This document shows positions 37,168 to 49,329 of a DNA stretch of 64,000 bases, piece after piece (the stretch's first letter is position 1; each line of letters starts with the position of its first letter). The notes below the pieces were generated by a model that searched no databases, was not told the DNA's origin, and saw nothing but the letters and a program-made list of their open reading frames with translations. A program made the position numbers and the translations under genes. The stretch spans positions 61,902,759-61,966,758 of the forward strand of contig CM054181.1 in NCBI GenBank assembly GCA_028829895.1. Direction: 5' to 3'. This stretch comes from Sinotaia quadrata. Lineage: Eukaryota > Mollusca > Gastropoda > Architaenioglossa > Viviparidae.

Positions 37168-38385
37168 TTGGTGTTTTCGACACGTGTTTTGGTGGCGTAT
37201 AAATTCATTAAAGATAAAAATAGAAGTTTTAAAGATACGTGTGGACTGGATTATTTCGTCATAAATGACAAGGACAAGATACATTGTGTCGTTTGCATTC
37301 AGGTAATAGCAGTTATCATGGAGTATAATGTTAAGAAACACTACGCTACATCGCACGAAAATTAGTTGATGAAATATGAGGGAGCTCATAGTGCCGCAGG
37401 TTTTCCAAGACGATAAGAAAAACTTCGAACACCAGATGGGCTTGCTTGTCAAGTTCTCTGCTAAGCAGACTTGTTGGCATTAAATGCTTCCCAAGGTGTA
37501 TCTTTGGAAATTGCAAGGATAGTGAAATTGTTAAAATGCGTGCAAATAACATTGCTGAAGCCGTTGGTGAAAACTATTTGTGTGAAAAATTAGCGGCTGT
37601 TTTCTTGACTCACCAAACAGTCTCCAGAAGAGTGCACGGTATGGTCGAGCAAATAAAGAGTAAGGTTGGGGAGGCAGTAGAAAAATGCAGCTTCTTTTCA
37701 CAGTGTTTACGAAAGTTTTAACCAGATGGACACCAGTAAACGTCTCATTTTCATACGCATAATTAATCTTTGATGACCTTTTTTGACTCAAGACTCAAGA
37801 AGAACTGCTTCACTTGTGTTCTCTGCGTTGGATTAAACATTTACCGAACCAGTGTAGATGGAAGGCGGTTTTGATAAATGTTCCTGTATTGTTACTGACG
37901 TCTAACCTACTCATGAAAGAAGGTGTGAGGTGCACTGTTTTTCACTGTATTATTCATCAGAAAGCTATCTATTATAGCTAAATAAAGTGATGCCATGAAA
38001 ACTATAGTGCATATCACCAACAAGTCACGTGGTGGCAACAGAAGACAACTGTGTTGTAGGTTTCGGGAATTCTTCTAGGAGATGGAAGCTCGATGTGGAG
38101 ATTGACCTCTGCATGCAAATGTACGATGGTTAAGTTCAGGGACAGGACTTCAGAAAGTTTCGGTTTGAGAAAAGATATTCCAGGCATTTATGGAAAGACA
38201 TTGTGAAAGACTGCGAGAATGTGAATCAAGTGGAGGACCCTGATCTTCTACGAGAGTTTGCTTTTCATGACTGATTCAGTGAATTGAACATGAAACTTCA
38301 GACTAACGATCACACTGTATCAGAGCTGAGTGGGTATGTTAATGGGTTTTGAAATTAATTGAAAGCTTTACATTCTACAATAGCC
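37168..38385 (+). pseudogene. GTF2IRD2-like hAT transposase relic in intron 1 of copy 2
   Basis: A BED-finger piece (IHCVVCIQVIAVIMEYNVKKH, then HYATSHE) is followed by stops and frameshifts. Later pieces in shifting frames read FEHQMGLLVKFSAKQ, IVKMRANNIAEAVGENYLCE, then TVSRRVHGMVEQIKSKVGEA, VEKCSFFS, DPDLLREFAFHD and LNMKLQTNDHTVSELSGYV. The order matches a GTF2IRD2-type hAT transposase from N-terminus to middle. The first catalytic block, expected right after FFS-CL, is lost to a frameshift, and the C-terminal dimerisation region was not seen. It lies in about 1.8 kb of sequence that interrupts the alignment of intron 1 with copy 1. Confidence 0.8.
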
Positions 38386-38574
38386 ACATTGATTTTCATT
38401 ATTTCTCTAAAACTCTACTCTCATTTCCGTGATAATATCCATGAACTTGATTATGTATTTCTTTTAATTGACTGCTAAAGTATGAGTTAGGATAAGCTGA
38501 GTGATTGTCCAGCGTTAATCGAACATTGTTGTGAAGTGATGTAAATGTCAATACTCTTTGATTATGTTGTACAT

Positions 38575-38930
38575 TTAATTGTTGATGGAATAAATGTATT
38601 GTTAAATTTATTAACCTTCTTATACATATTGTTTACTACATGTTGGAGAGACAGTGGGTGGGTATAGAATAAAAGACGGACTGTCTTCTTCTTTGGTAAG
38701 AAGTTATCCTCCTACGGAAACACTGTGGGTCAGTAAATGTTTGTCTATAATGTTGTGGAATAGAGAAAGCGTTTACAGCGCCCACATATCATCCTAGTGA
38801 GAGAAACGAGTGGTGTCGTCTGGAGAATTATTAATAACTTAAATTAAGATTAGCATCACTTGTAATTAGTTATGGATGATTAAATAATAATCACAACCGA
38901 TAACTAAGGTGGCGTTGTCGTCACATTATT
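38575..38930 (+). repeat. First-intron segment shared with copy 1 and the relict locus
   Basis: GTAAGAAGTTATCCTCCTAC, GCGTTTACAGCGCCCACATA, GGAGAATTATTAATAACTTA and GGTGGCGTTG align in order with 48945-49310, more closely than with 25140-25432. Confidence 0.8.
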
Positions 38931-38944
38931 TGGGGGAGTGTTTC

Positions 38945-39408
38945 ATTGACTTGAGTAGGTCTTTGTTGACTTGAGTAGGTCTTTGTTGACTTGAGGAGGT
39001 CTTTGTTGACTTGAGTAGGTCTTTATTTGTTGACTTGAGTAGGTCTTTATTTGTTGACTTGAGTAGGTCTTTATTTGTTGACTTGAGTAGGTCTTTATTT
39101 GTTGACTTGAGTAGGTCTTTATTTGTTGACTTGAGTAGGTCTTTATTTGTTGACTTGAGTAGGTCTTTATTTGTTGACTTGAGTAGGTCTTTATTTGTTG
39201 ACTTGAGTAGGTCTTTATTTGTTGACTTGAGTAGGTCTTTATTTGTTTACTTGAGTAGGTCTTTATTTGTTGACTTGAGTAGGTCTTTATTTGTTTACTT
39301 GAGTAGGTCTTTATTTGTTGACTTGAGTAGGTCTTTATTTGTTGACTTGAGTAGGTCTTTGTTGACTTGAGTAGGTCTTTGTTGACTTGAGTAGGTCTTT
39401 ATTTGTTT
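38945..39408. repeat. Minisatellite, 24 bp unit, about 18 copies
   Basis: TTGACTTGAGTAGGTCTTTA plus TTTG is repeated almost without change, with shorter 19-bp units at both ends. The 24-bp period keeps a frame of LSRSLFVD repeats open for about 119 codons; there is no other coding evidence. Same core as the 57-bp array of copy 1. Confidence 0.95.
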
Positions 39409-39857
39409 GTGGTATGTGGAGTTTGCTGATGCTTGTTTGGTACTGGAAGTTCAATGGTTCAATTGGAAATTGTGATTTTAAGCTGACTTCTAACTCGTGG
39501 AATTTGCTTTGTATGTTTGATGAGTAAGACATGGTGTTTATTTGACTGTAATGCTACATGAACTGAGTATTACATATACATGCACTCTTGCTATAATGAA
39601 AGATTAGCAGAGAATATTACATATGATATTAACTTTTGTTGTAATATTACATAAGCAGAGAATTGTATATACCCATTCTTGTTATAACGCTAAATAAAAT
39701 GAATAGTACATGTGTATAGACTCTCTTGCTATAACATTATATGAACAGTGTTACATGTCATATACACTCTTGCTGTGTAGACAGATAAATAGTGCACCTT
39801 ATGCTTCTTTTTTATTGTATCTACAGAGATGACCAGTGCCAGAAATAAACATTGAAA

Positions 39858-39913
39858 ATGGTATTTGCGTACCTAGTTCTGGCAGTCTTCTTGGACACCA
39901 CTTCCACAGTCTG
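39858..39913 (+). CDS. Copy 2, coding exon 1: signal peptide of secreted cystine-knot-like protein
   Basis: The exon follows an acceptor at 39835-39836 (alternative CTACAG at 39826) and ends at a strong GTAAGG donor at 39914, two bases into a codon. It encodes 18 full codons starting with a plain ATG; the core YLVLAVFL is hydrophobic and the end is small and polar (DTTSTV), as in a short signal peptide. Exon start, reading frame, phase and donor all align with copy 1 exon 27108-27169. The upstream non-coding part TGCCAGAA is identical in both copies. The mate exon is at 43662. Confidence 0.75.
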
Positions 39914-39959
39914 GTAAGGATTTGTACTTTTCATTCACTCTACGTCATTTACAATAAAT

Positions 39960-40240
39960 ATTTAACCTCTTCATAGCTGAACTCTAATAGAACATGTCTA
40001 TTTAACCTCTTCATAGCTGAACTCTAATAGAACATGTCTATTTAACCTCTTCATAGCTGCTCTAATAGAACATGTCTATTTAACCTCTTCATAGCTGAAC
40101 TCTAATAGAACATGTCTATTTAACCTCTTCATAGCTGCTCTAATAGAACATGTCTATTTAACCTCTTCATAGCTGAACTCTAATAGAACATGTCTATTTA
40201 ACCTCTTCATAGCTGAACTCTAATAGAACATGTCTATTTT
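39960..40240. repeat. Minisatellite, about 36-40 bp unit, 7 copies
   Basis: CTATTTAACCTCTTCATAGC plus TGAACTCTAATAGAACATGT repeats seven times; two units lack four bases. Confidence 0.95.
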
Positions 40241-40326
40241 TCCCCAAGATATGTGACAATCTTCAAGCCAATAGTTAATTTATTTGAAAATACATATGCC
40301 ATTACTTATTTTGCTCAGCCTGTCTT

Positions 40327-40525
40327 ATGCTAATAGCTAAACTATTATTTTGTACAATAACAATACATATATTCTATATAAAAAAAACTATTATTTTGTA
40401 CAATAACTATACATATATTCTATATAAAAAAAAACTATTATTTTGTACAATAACTATACATATATTCTATATAAAAAAAACTATTATTTTGTACAATAAC
40501 TATACATATATTCTATATAAAAAAA
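40327..40525. repeat. Minisatellite, about 47-52 bp unit, 4 copies
   Basis: ACTATTATTTTGTACAATAA plus CTATACATATATTCTATAT and a poly(A) stretch repeats four times. Confidence 0.93.
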
Positions 40526-40649
40526 CGGCTAAACATGATCCAAAACTGAACATGGTAAACAGTGTAATTAGACCAGATCAGACCTAAAACAGTTCTATTT
40601 GAATTATATGGATGGACAGTTTTTTATTATATATATTATTTATTTTCGA

Positions 40650-41420
40650 ATGATCTTGGAATTCGAAATGGATAGTTGTGTCACTAAAATAACATAAATA
40701 TGAAGAGTTTTTCATGACATTTATCTCTCACGGATCAAGATATGTCACTGAAATAGCATAACTATAGAGAGGTTTGCCTGGCATTTATCTCTCATATGAC
40801 AAGACGTGTCACTGAATCAGTATAACTATAAAGAGTTTTGCCTGACATTTATCTATCATAGGGCAAGACGTGTTACTGAATCAATATAACTATAGAGAGT
40901 TTTGCCTGACATTTATCTATCATAGGGCAAGACGTGTTACTGAATCAATATAACTATAGATAATTTTGCCTGACATTTATCTATCATAGGGCAAGACGTG
41001 TTACTGAATCAATATAACTATAGAGAGTTTTGCCAAACATTTATCTATCATAGGGCAAGACGTGTTACTGAATCAATATAACTATAGATAATTTTGCCTG
41101 ACATTTACCTCTCATATGGCAATGTGTCACTGAGATATCATACGAATTGACAGTTTTGTCTGACCTTTAACACTTACAGGGCAAAATGTGTAACTAAGAT
41201 ACAATGACCATAGACAGTTTTGCCTGACCTTTAACAATTAGAGGGCAAGACGTGTCACTGAGATACAATGACTATAGACAGTTTTTCCTGACCTTTAACA
41301 CTTATTGGGCCAGATTTGTCATACATATATCATACATATTTACAGTTTTGACTGATCTTTAATACATGTAGTTCAGAATGGGTCACATAGCTACCCTACC
41401 TACAGACAGTTTTTTCAAAC
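40650..41420. repeat. Tandem repeat, about 65-75 bp unit, about 10 copies
   Basis: ATAGGGCAAGACGTGTTACTG, CAATATAACTATAGA and TTTTGCCTGACATTTATCT repeat. The middle five copies are nearly identical and outer ones diverge. The same unit is present in low copy number in copy 1 at 27540-27780. Confidence 0.9.
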
Positions 41421-41779
41421 CTTAATACGTTTGACTTTCGTTTAGTCGATAATTCTAACTTGGGAATAAGGTTTCTTTAAGTTCCAGAGATAGAACTATA
41501 ACTCTGATTTCTGATTAATTCCCTAAAAACTTCAGAATGCCTTTTCTTTAATTATCTACATAATCACAATTCCTTCTGTTTAATTGCACAAATAATCACA
41601 TTACCTTCTGTCTCAAACTAAATAATTACATTACTGTCTGTCTCAATCTAAATAACCACAACACCGTCTGTCTCAAATTAAAAAATAACGTTATTTTATA
41701 TTTAACTGCGTGAATCTTTACTCTGATTAAGATGAAAGTACACATTAATTTCTCTCTTATTGACTTTATAATCACTCTC

Positions 41780-42110
41780 TGGCTTATTATTTCAACAGTC
41801 ACATTACTATCAGGCCTATTATCTCAACAGTCACATTACTTTCAGGCCTATTATTTCAACAGTCACTTTAGGTTCTGGCCTATCTTAACAGTCAAATTAC
41901 TTTTAGGCCTATTATCTCAACAGTAAATTTACTTTCTGGCATTTTATTTCAACAGTCACATTACTTGCAGGCCTATTATCTCAATAGTCACTTTACTTCA
42001 GGACTATTATCTCAACAGTCACTTTACTTTCTGGCCTATCATCTCAACAGTCACTTTACTTTCTGGCCTATCATATCAACAGTCACTTTACTTTCTGGCT
42101 AATACACGAA
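41780..42110. repeat. Minisatellite, about 31 bp unit, about 10 copies
   Basis: CTATTATCTCAACAGTCAC plus TTTACTTTCTGGC repeats with modest variation. Confidence 0.92.
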
Positions 42111-42279
42111 ATAATGAAATTATGGTCGAATGTTTCCAAGTGATATGAAATGACAAAAGTAGAAGTGATACTAAATAAACGAATAATGCCAATTGTACAG
42201 TACAATCATAAGGAATGCAAAACTGGAGAAAATGCACATAACTGTTGAATTACTCTTCATGTAGAAATAATAAAAGTAT

Positions 42280-43500
42280 TTCCAGGCAGATATGCGAAAA
42301 CCTTTTACTGTGTAGAGATATAAATAAGTTATTATATAAACATATTTACTGTATAGAAATATAAATATGGTTACTATGTAGATATATAAACTGGCTATTA
42401 TTTAGAAATATAAACATGATAACTGTGTAGATATAAAAAATGGCTACTGTTTAGAAATATATACATGGTTACTAAATATAAATGTGAATGTTAACAAAAC
42501 ACGATGTAGAAACATGACGTAATTACTTGTAAAAGCACGATGTAGAAACATGACGTATTTACTCGTAGAAAAATGAGCGTGATCTACTAGGTTAACCTTC
42601 GAGATTGTTTCCAGGTAAGAATGCCAAACACTATCTCCATGGAAATAAGAACGTAACAGATATGTCTTTTAGTTAAAAACTTGATCATGGTTAATAGGTA
42701 TAAATATGAACATACTTGTTAAATAAGGTGACTTGTAAGAAAGTCATATTTACTAGTTAGTAATGTGAACACATTTATTTGTTAGAAAGTGGATCATGAT
42801 TACTATGCATATGTATATGAACATAGTTCCTACGTAGAAATGTGAATAAGTTGACTAGTTAAAAACTTGACCATGGTTATTTATTAAACATATGTACGTA
42901 GTTGTTACGTATAAATATTAATACGGTAGATAGTTAGAACCTAGACCAAGGCTAATGGATAGAAATGTGAAAACAGTTACTAGTTAGAAATTGGGCCATG
43001 GCTATTAAGCAAAAATATATAAAGATTAGTAGTTTAAAATTTGTTCATATAACTGGGCAAATTGGTGATCAGGTATGGCTCCTGGATACATTTTTATTAG
43101 TTTCTTATTAGAAATGCTATGATGGATATTCAATCTAAATGTGAACGTGGTTTAAAGCCAGAAATTTAATAATGATTATTTTCATAAGTTTAATCGTGGC
43201 TAGTGGGTAGAAATGTGAACGTAATTGCAACCCAGAAATGCAAATAATAATTATTTTTAGAAATTTAGTAGAAATGTGATCATGTAAAAATATCTGATTG
43301 TGTTTTAATTTGTTAGGCATGTTTTAACATGTTACGATGCTAATCTGGTTACTAGATGGAACTGTAAGCATGATTTAAAAGATTAAGATGTGAATCTGGT
43401 TACTAGGTAGAAATATAATTATGATTTAATAGGTTAAGGTGTTAATAGGGTTACTAGGTAGAAATGTAGATACATTATATAACCAATCTTGTGAGTACGG
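42280..43500. repeat. Degenerate repeat field in intron 2 of copy 2
   Basis: GTTACTAGGTAGAAATGTGA-like units recur every 30-50 bases with heavy divergence up to about 43520, just before the last exon. Copy 1 has a cleaner array in the same place. Confidence 0.65.
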
Positions 43501-43661
43501 TATCCAGTCAGATAATTTCTATTTTAATGTGTGTCACAACACTCTCCATCATATGATTTATAAGTTCTTAGTTGAAAGAATTAAAACTAAATGCCCGTAA
43601 AGTTTTACCAATGACTCTTAACAAGTATCGATGATTTAAAAATTTTCTCTTGTATACTCAG

Positions 43662-45429
43662 GTGTTCAAGATTAAATTGCACCAAGGATGGATTTATTTG
43701 CCAGATCAACTCGGACTGCTGTTCCCACATGTGTTCTGACTATTGCTTCTGCCACCATGGTGTTCCGGGTACTAATTTAGATCTCAAGACAATACTCAAA
43801 GCCAATCCCCATTTATATCCCCATCTTAAAGCCTATCTGAACCCCGATCCCAATGTCAATCCTGGTTCCAGTCTCACTATATTTAATTCCGGTCCCAATG
43901 TCAATCTCGGTTCCAAGGTCTATCCCAAACCCAACTGCATGTATGTTTACGGCCCTCTTCCCGATGAGTTCGATCCCAGTCTCAATGCCAATCCTAGTCC
44001 CATTAAGTTCAATCCAAATTCCAATGTCAATCCCCATCTCAATAGACCCAATCCCAGTCCAAATAGTTTCAATCCAAATCCCAATGTCAATCCCCATCTC
44101 AATAGGCCCAATCCCAGTCCCAATAGTTTCAATCCAAATCCCAATGTCAATTCCCATCTCAATAGACCCAATCCCAGTCCCAATAGTTTCAATCCAAATC
44201 CCAAAGTCAATCCCCATCTCAATAGGCCCAATCCCAGTCCCAATAGTTTCAATCCAAATCCCAATGTCAATCCCCATCTCAATAGGCCCAATCCCAGTCA
44301 CAATAGTTTTAATCCAAATCCCAATGTCAATCCCCATCTCAATAGGCCCAATCCTAGTCCCAATACTTTCAATCCAAATCCCAATGTCAATCCCCATCTC
44401 AATAGGCCCAATCCCAGTCACAATAGTTTCAATCCAAATCCCAATGTCAATCCCCATCTCAATAGGCCCAATCCCAGTCACAATAGTTTCAATCCAAATC
44501 CCAATGTCAATCTCCATCTCAATAGGCCCAATCCCAGTCACAATAGTTTCAATCCAAATCCCAATGTCAATCCCCATCCCAATAGGCCCAATCCCAGTCA
44601 CAATAGTTTTAATCCAAATCCCAATGTCAATCCCCATCTCAATAGGCCCAATCCTAGTCCCAATACTTTCAATCCAAATCCCAATGTCAATCCCCATCTC
44701 AATAGGCCCAATCCCAGTCACAATAGTTTCAATCCAAATCCCAATGTCAATCCCCATCATAATAGGCCCAATCCCAGTCACAATAGTTTCAATCCAAATC
44801 CCAATGTCAATCCCCATCTCAATAGGCCCAATCCCAGTCACAATAGTTTCAATCCAAATCCCAATGTCAATCCCCATATCAATAGGCCCAATCCCAGGCC
44901 CAATAGTTTCAATCCAAATCCCAATGTCAATCCCCATCTCAATAGGCCCAATCCCAGTCACAATAGTTTCAATCCAAATCCTAATGTCAATCCCAGTCCC
45001 AATAGTTTCAATCCAAATCCCAATGTCAATCTCCATCTCAAGAGGCCCAATCCCAGTCCCATTAGTTTCAATCCAAATCCCAATGTCAATCCCCATCTCA
45101 ATAGGCCCAATCCCAGTCACAATAGTTTCAGTCCAAATCCCAATGTCAATCCCCATCTCAATAGGCCCAATCCCAGTCACAATAGTTTCAATCCAAGTCC
45201 CAATGTCAATCCCCATCTTAATAGGCCCAATCCCAGTCACAATAGTTTCAATCCAAATCCCAATGTCAATCCCATACCCAATAGATTCAATCCCAGTCCC
45301 AATGTCAATCCCAGTCCCAATATAAATTTCAGTCTCAATGTCTATCCCGGTCCCAATGTCAATCTCAGTCCCAATGTCAATTTCAGACCTAATGTATTCA
45401 ACCCCAATCCCAATCGGTTCAATCCCTAG
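43662..45429 (+). CDS. Copy 2, coding exon 2: eight-Cys knot-like domain plus long Asn/Pro repeat tail
   Basis: After a TGTATACTCAG acceptor the first base completes the phase-2 codon of exon 39858-39913; the model totals 607 residues. Eight cysteines lie near the start at spacing C-x4-C-x6-C-x5-CC-x3-C-x3-C-x1-C (first Cys codon 43663). The six that align with copy 1 keep the C-C-CC-C-C cystine-knot order, and GVPGTNLD follows. From about 44010 there are about twenty units of 60 bp (20 residues, NPNPNVNPHLNRPNPSHNSF with P/H, L/P/I and S/T variants), then shorter PNVN repeats. The stop at 45427-45429 seems premature, because repeat-like sequence continues in another frame to an HCPRR motif. 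Role unknown; an extracellular peptide or matrix protein is inferred. Confidence 0.78.
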
Positions 45430-45615
45430 TCCCGATTGACTCAATCCCAGTTTCAATGTCAATCCTAGTCGTAATAGGTTCAATCCCAATCCCAATGTTA
45501 ATCATGGTACCAGTAAGTTCATTCCCAGTCCCAATGTTAATCCCAGTCCCAATATCAATCATTGTCCAAGGAGAATAACTCAATTCTTATTTCTTCCCTC
45601 TCAGTCGCAATAAAA
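45430..45615 (+). pseudogene. Decayed 3' end of the copy 2 repeat tail
   Basis: Beyond the stop, codons for Asn, Pro and Ser in the same rhythm continue in the +1 frame, with a TGA near the junction. They reach HCPRR at about 45560-45574 and a stop at about 45609. HCPRR also occurs just before the natural stop of copy 3, so this looks like former coding sequence cut off by a small indel. Confidence 0.6.
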
Positions 45616-45987
45616 TTATGTATCATTATCCCACAGCTGAAAATGACCAACCAGATCGCAGACTGTAGAGATGCGTTGGTAATTATAAAAATGTAATTAT
45701 TATTTAAAAATCTTACCTCTGTGAACTGTTTTTGAATGCATATGCAACGAAAACTATTCACTGCATTGTTTGTTCTTGAATTTTTGTCTGTATGATTTTC
45801 TCATATTTGTTATCTGTAATTTCTATAATAATAGAAATATAGACATATTATAATATGTTTATCTATTTGTCTGTAACCTACTATGGATGTATGTGTGTGT
45901 GCCTCTGTGTATGTGTGTGTGTGTGTGTGTGTGTGTTTCCCAATCAATGGGAAATTGAATTCAATGTAACCTTAATATATTTAGTTT

Positions 45988-45993
45988 AATAAA
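45988..45993 (+). terminator. Conserved poly(A) signal AATAAA, copy 2
   Basis: TAGTTTAATAAAGTG followed by AAAGAAAGGAAAAGCAACTAG aligns with the distal signals of copies 1 and 3. A (GT)n tract precedes it at about 45893-45936. Confidence 0.65.
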
Positions 45994-46099
45994 GTGTATC
46001 CTTCTGTTTTTAAAAGAAAGGAAAAGCAACTAGCAATTATTAATTTAAAGTAAAACAATAAACTATAAATATAATTATGCTCAATATAAGAAAATGTTG

Positions 46100-48630
46100 A
46101 ATGATAGTTCTAAACTACTACCGCTAAACGTATTTTTGTCTTTCTTCTTAAAAATCAGAACATACCTCTCAATTATCTGCCAATGCTTCCAGAATGAAAT
46201 TGAAAGTTAACTTAAGAACATTCATAAACAACTATTGACAAACACACATACTTTTGTACCAAACAAAATGCAAATGACGATTAACTATTATATTTTTTTA
46301 ATGAATTAATCTTTCAATTTAATTAAGAGTATGTCACATTCGTTGTTTTTATATTTCTTTAGAACCGATTTGCTAAGACAGGGTACGAAAGAAATGTTAA
46401 AGTGGTAGTTAGGAGTTTGGATAGTCTAGTCTGGCCATGTTTACGTAATCAACTCTACGTAGTGTGGTCATCTGACGTAAGTTCTATAGGTCCTCAGACA
46501 TATGTGAGTAGATACAAGTTGCCTGCAGTCATTTTCAGAGACATCTCTACACTGTGCAAAATTAAATTCCTCTTCATATCTAACTGAAGAATGGAAATGC
46601 TGGCCCATGTTGATCAACAGTATACACGAGAAATTTCAAGATGCCTCCACTCCAGAAATAAACAATGAAAATATGACCAGAGGATTTTACTTGGGCCAAG
46701 TTAATCAAAAACGATATTTATTCCCACTAGAACAATGCAAACACAGGCACACTTATATACTGGGCTTTAACTCAGGCTCGTCACTTGCTTGCTGAGAAGT
46801 AGTCCTGATCTTTGAATGCATGAATTGGTAAAGGGTGCCAAAGTCTGATATTTGGGGGGAATGAATAATTAATATTTCCCATACACTGAAACTCTTAGTT
46901 AATTTTTTCTTGCATTTCTTTTTAATTTGAAATGATAGAGTTGAATTGTTTATACTCTGAGATCTGAGGTTAAACTGTTGTAAGTAAAATTGCTTAGTCA
47001 AGTTATAGTAAAAGATACTTGCTTGAATTTTTTATGTTCAGGATATCCATCAACTGTAATTTTTGGAATGGAAAACGTCATTAGATGAAGTGTTATATTT
47101 GTCATATTTAGAATTCTTTGTAGCTTCTCATGTAGAAAGTTCTAAATTGTATTTTTGTTATTCATTTTAAGAATATATTGATTGTACTTTTTTCATGGGT
47201 TCTATGTGTGGGGAAAAAAGGGTTTTTTGTGTGTCTTTTGGTTATTAATTAATTATATGACATTTTACTCATAAATAATGCATATTAATAATTCTCTTTT
47301 TTCCAATCACTCTCAATCACCTAAAGGGTCTTGTCATGCGGTCAGAGAGTGACTAGGTCAAGCCCTGAGTAGTCCGTCAGCTAGTGACCCTCTCCTCAAG
47401 TGTTACCTGTCTTAGAATAGCGAATTCTACTGAGTTTATCTTGTCAGTCGTTCTATCACTATTCTAGCCCTTCCACAAATCTCTCATCGTCGATAACGGG
47501 AACTATGCATGTGCATAGACCGTCTATTATTCGTTATTACGTCATTGGCAGAGCCCCCACCCATCATCAGTTTTACATGTACTCCTCCTCCAAGAATGAG
47601 AGAGTAGATAGTTAAAAAATAACAAATTTATTGAAAGAAAAAATAATAATAAATTCAAATTTCCACTTAACGATATTTGAAAATGAAGGCCAGGCTTAGA
47701 GATCACAGATCTCTTAAAAGCTTATTAAGAAAAGAATAGTTATCATCAATTAGTCCTTGGAACAATTACTAGGACTACAGACAGAAGAAGAATATTAATT
47801 CTTCCTAGAACAATTACTAGATGAAAATAGCATCAATACTTTCTAGTTGAAGAATGAAGAAATGTATAAAGAAACATCAGAATAGAATAGGAAGTTTACA
47901 TTAAATCACAGAACAGCTTACAGAATGTACAATGAGTGAGACACGAATTCACCTGATTTTTCATGCATAATTCTCTGTCCAGGCAGCTTGTATTGGTCGA
48001 CGCAATGCTAGTCGTCTGCATCAAGTCTGAAACAGTGTCTTTATTCAGCACTTTGCTAGGATGTTCACACAAATTCAGTTCCTTTAGAATTCTAGTTAAC
48101 TCAGGTACTGTTACTTAACATATTCACAGTTACTGTAAACAAAAGAAGAATGTCCGTAACACACTTAACACACTTTTACACCGATGTAGAAAGATCAACG
48201 TTAATATGTAACTTGCGATACTTTAGTCACTGTTTTGTTATTGGTATGTCCATTTGTTATTGGTATGTCCATTCATCAGCCTTCACTTTACAGAACTTTA
48301 TCACAATTGAACTATAAACATTCTTTGGTGGGGGTAATATTTAATTGTTCTTAAACATCAGATAATAACATATCTTGGGAAGTGTTCCACTAAGTTGTGA
48401 GATAGTTTGTGGGCCAGAATTTCTATACTGAAAGAGAGATGGATCAGTGCACAAGCTGGGATAGGAATTCTGAACTGGTAGCACTTAGAGACAATAGATG
48501 AAATAAATTAAATAATGGTTACTGTCGCTGAGGCCTGACCGAGTATCTCTGACTGCATTTACAATGACCTATATGGTGCAATTAAGCAGATTAGGTGTTT
48601 GTGTAGTATAATCTGTTAACCTGCCAACCA
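46100..48630. other. Intergenic DNA, no gene supported
   Basis: Short plus-strand frames at 46402-46795 have mixed composition but no domain or repeat partner. 47320-47620 is less AT-rich without a recognisable element. Confidence 0.45.
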
Positions 48631-48632
<2 letters not shown>

Positions 48633-48701
<69 letters not shown>

Positions 48702-48798
48702 GCACACACATAATTATGCATCTATATGTCTATTTATGTCTATCTAACTATCTGTCTGTCTATCTATCTAACTAATTATCTATCTATCTATCCAACTA

Positions 48799-48830
<32 letters not shown>
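48633..48830. repeat. (AC)n followed by (TATC)/(TGTC)n microsatellites
   Basis: About 80 bases of AC repeat end at about 48711; tetranucleotide TATC and TGTC runs follow at 48738-48830. Confidence 0.95.
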
Positions 48831-48831
<1 letters not shown>

Positions 48832-48944
48832 GTTGAATTTTATATTTTATATAAGATTGTAAAGCAGAAATATTAGTCGAATGTGGTTTCATGGAAATAT
48901 TGATTGCAAGTAATATTTTTCACACACATATATATAAATGTATA

Positions 48945-49310
48945 ATATGAGTGTTGATTTAATAAATGTATTGATAAATTTATTGACCTTCTTGCACACA
49001 TTGATAACCTTATGTTGGAGAAGAAAGTGGTGGATGTAGGCTCGCTAAATACACGGACAGATTTGTCTTCTCCTTTAGTAAGAAGTTTTTCCCCTACGGA
49101 AATATTGCGTGATGGTAAATGTCTTAATGTTGTGTAAGAGAGAAAACGTATACAGCGTCCACATATCCGCCAAGTGGGAGGAAAAGTGGTGTCTGCTGGA
49201 GAATTATTAGTAACATAAATTAAGATTCTCATCGCTTGGAATTTGTTATGAAAGATTAATTAATAATAATAATCATAAACAGTAACTAGGTGGCGTTGGC
49301 GTCACACTAT
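48945..49310 (+). pseudogene. Relict locus: first-intron segment without exons
   Basis: TAGTAAGAAGTTTTTCCCCTACGG, GTATACAGCGTCCACATATC, GGAGAATTATTAGTAACATA and GGTGGCGTTGGCGTCACA match 38575-38930 of copy 2 in the same orientation. No exon of the family follows; about 20 bases later the sequence becomes the downstream-type block at 49330. A deletion between intron 1 and the 3' flank would explain this. Confidence 0.7.
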
Positions 49311-49329
49311 CTATCTGCATATCTATGTT

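Noticed and set aside
38945..39408. CRISPR-like regular repeats here and in other intronic arrays
   Set aside because: Units are adjacent with no unique spacers, the genome is eukaryotic, and no cas-like gene is present. They are minisatellites.
43980..45420. Resemblance of NPNVNP repeats to the NANP/NVDP repeats of Plasmodium circumsporozoite protein
   Set aside because: Only composition is shared. The signal exon, cysteine domain, introns and genomic setting are those of an animal gene, so this is convergence in low-complexity sequence.
43813..45495. Long minus-strand frame (560 codons) and a second plus-strand frame (490 codons) over the copy 2 tail
   Set aside because: They exist because the repeat unit is 60 bp, so every frame without a stop in one unit stays open throughout. 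Only the plus frame joined in phase to the cysteine domain has splice and paralogue support.
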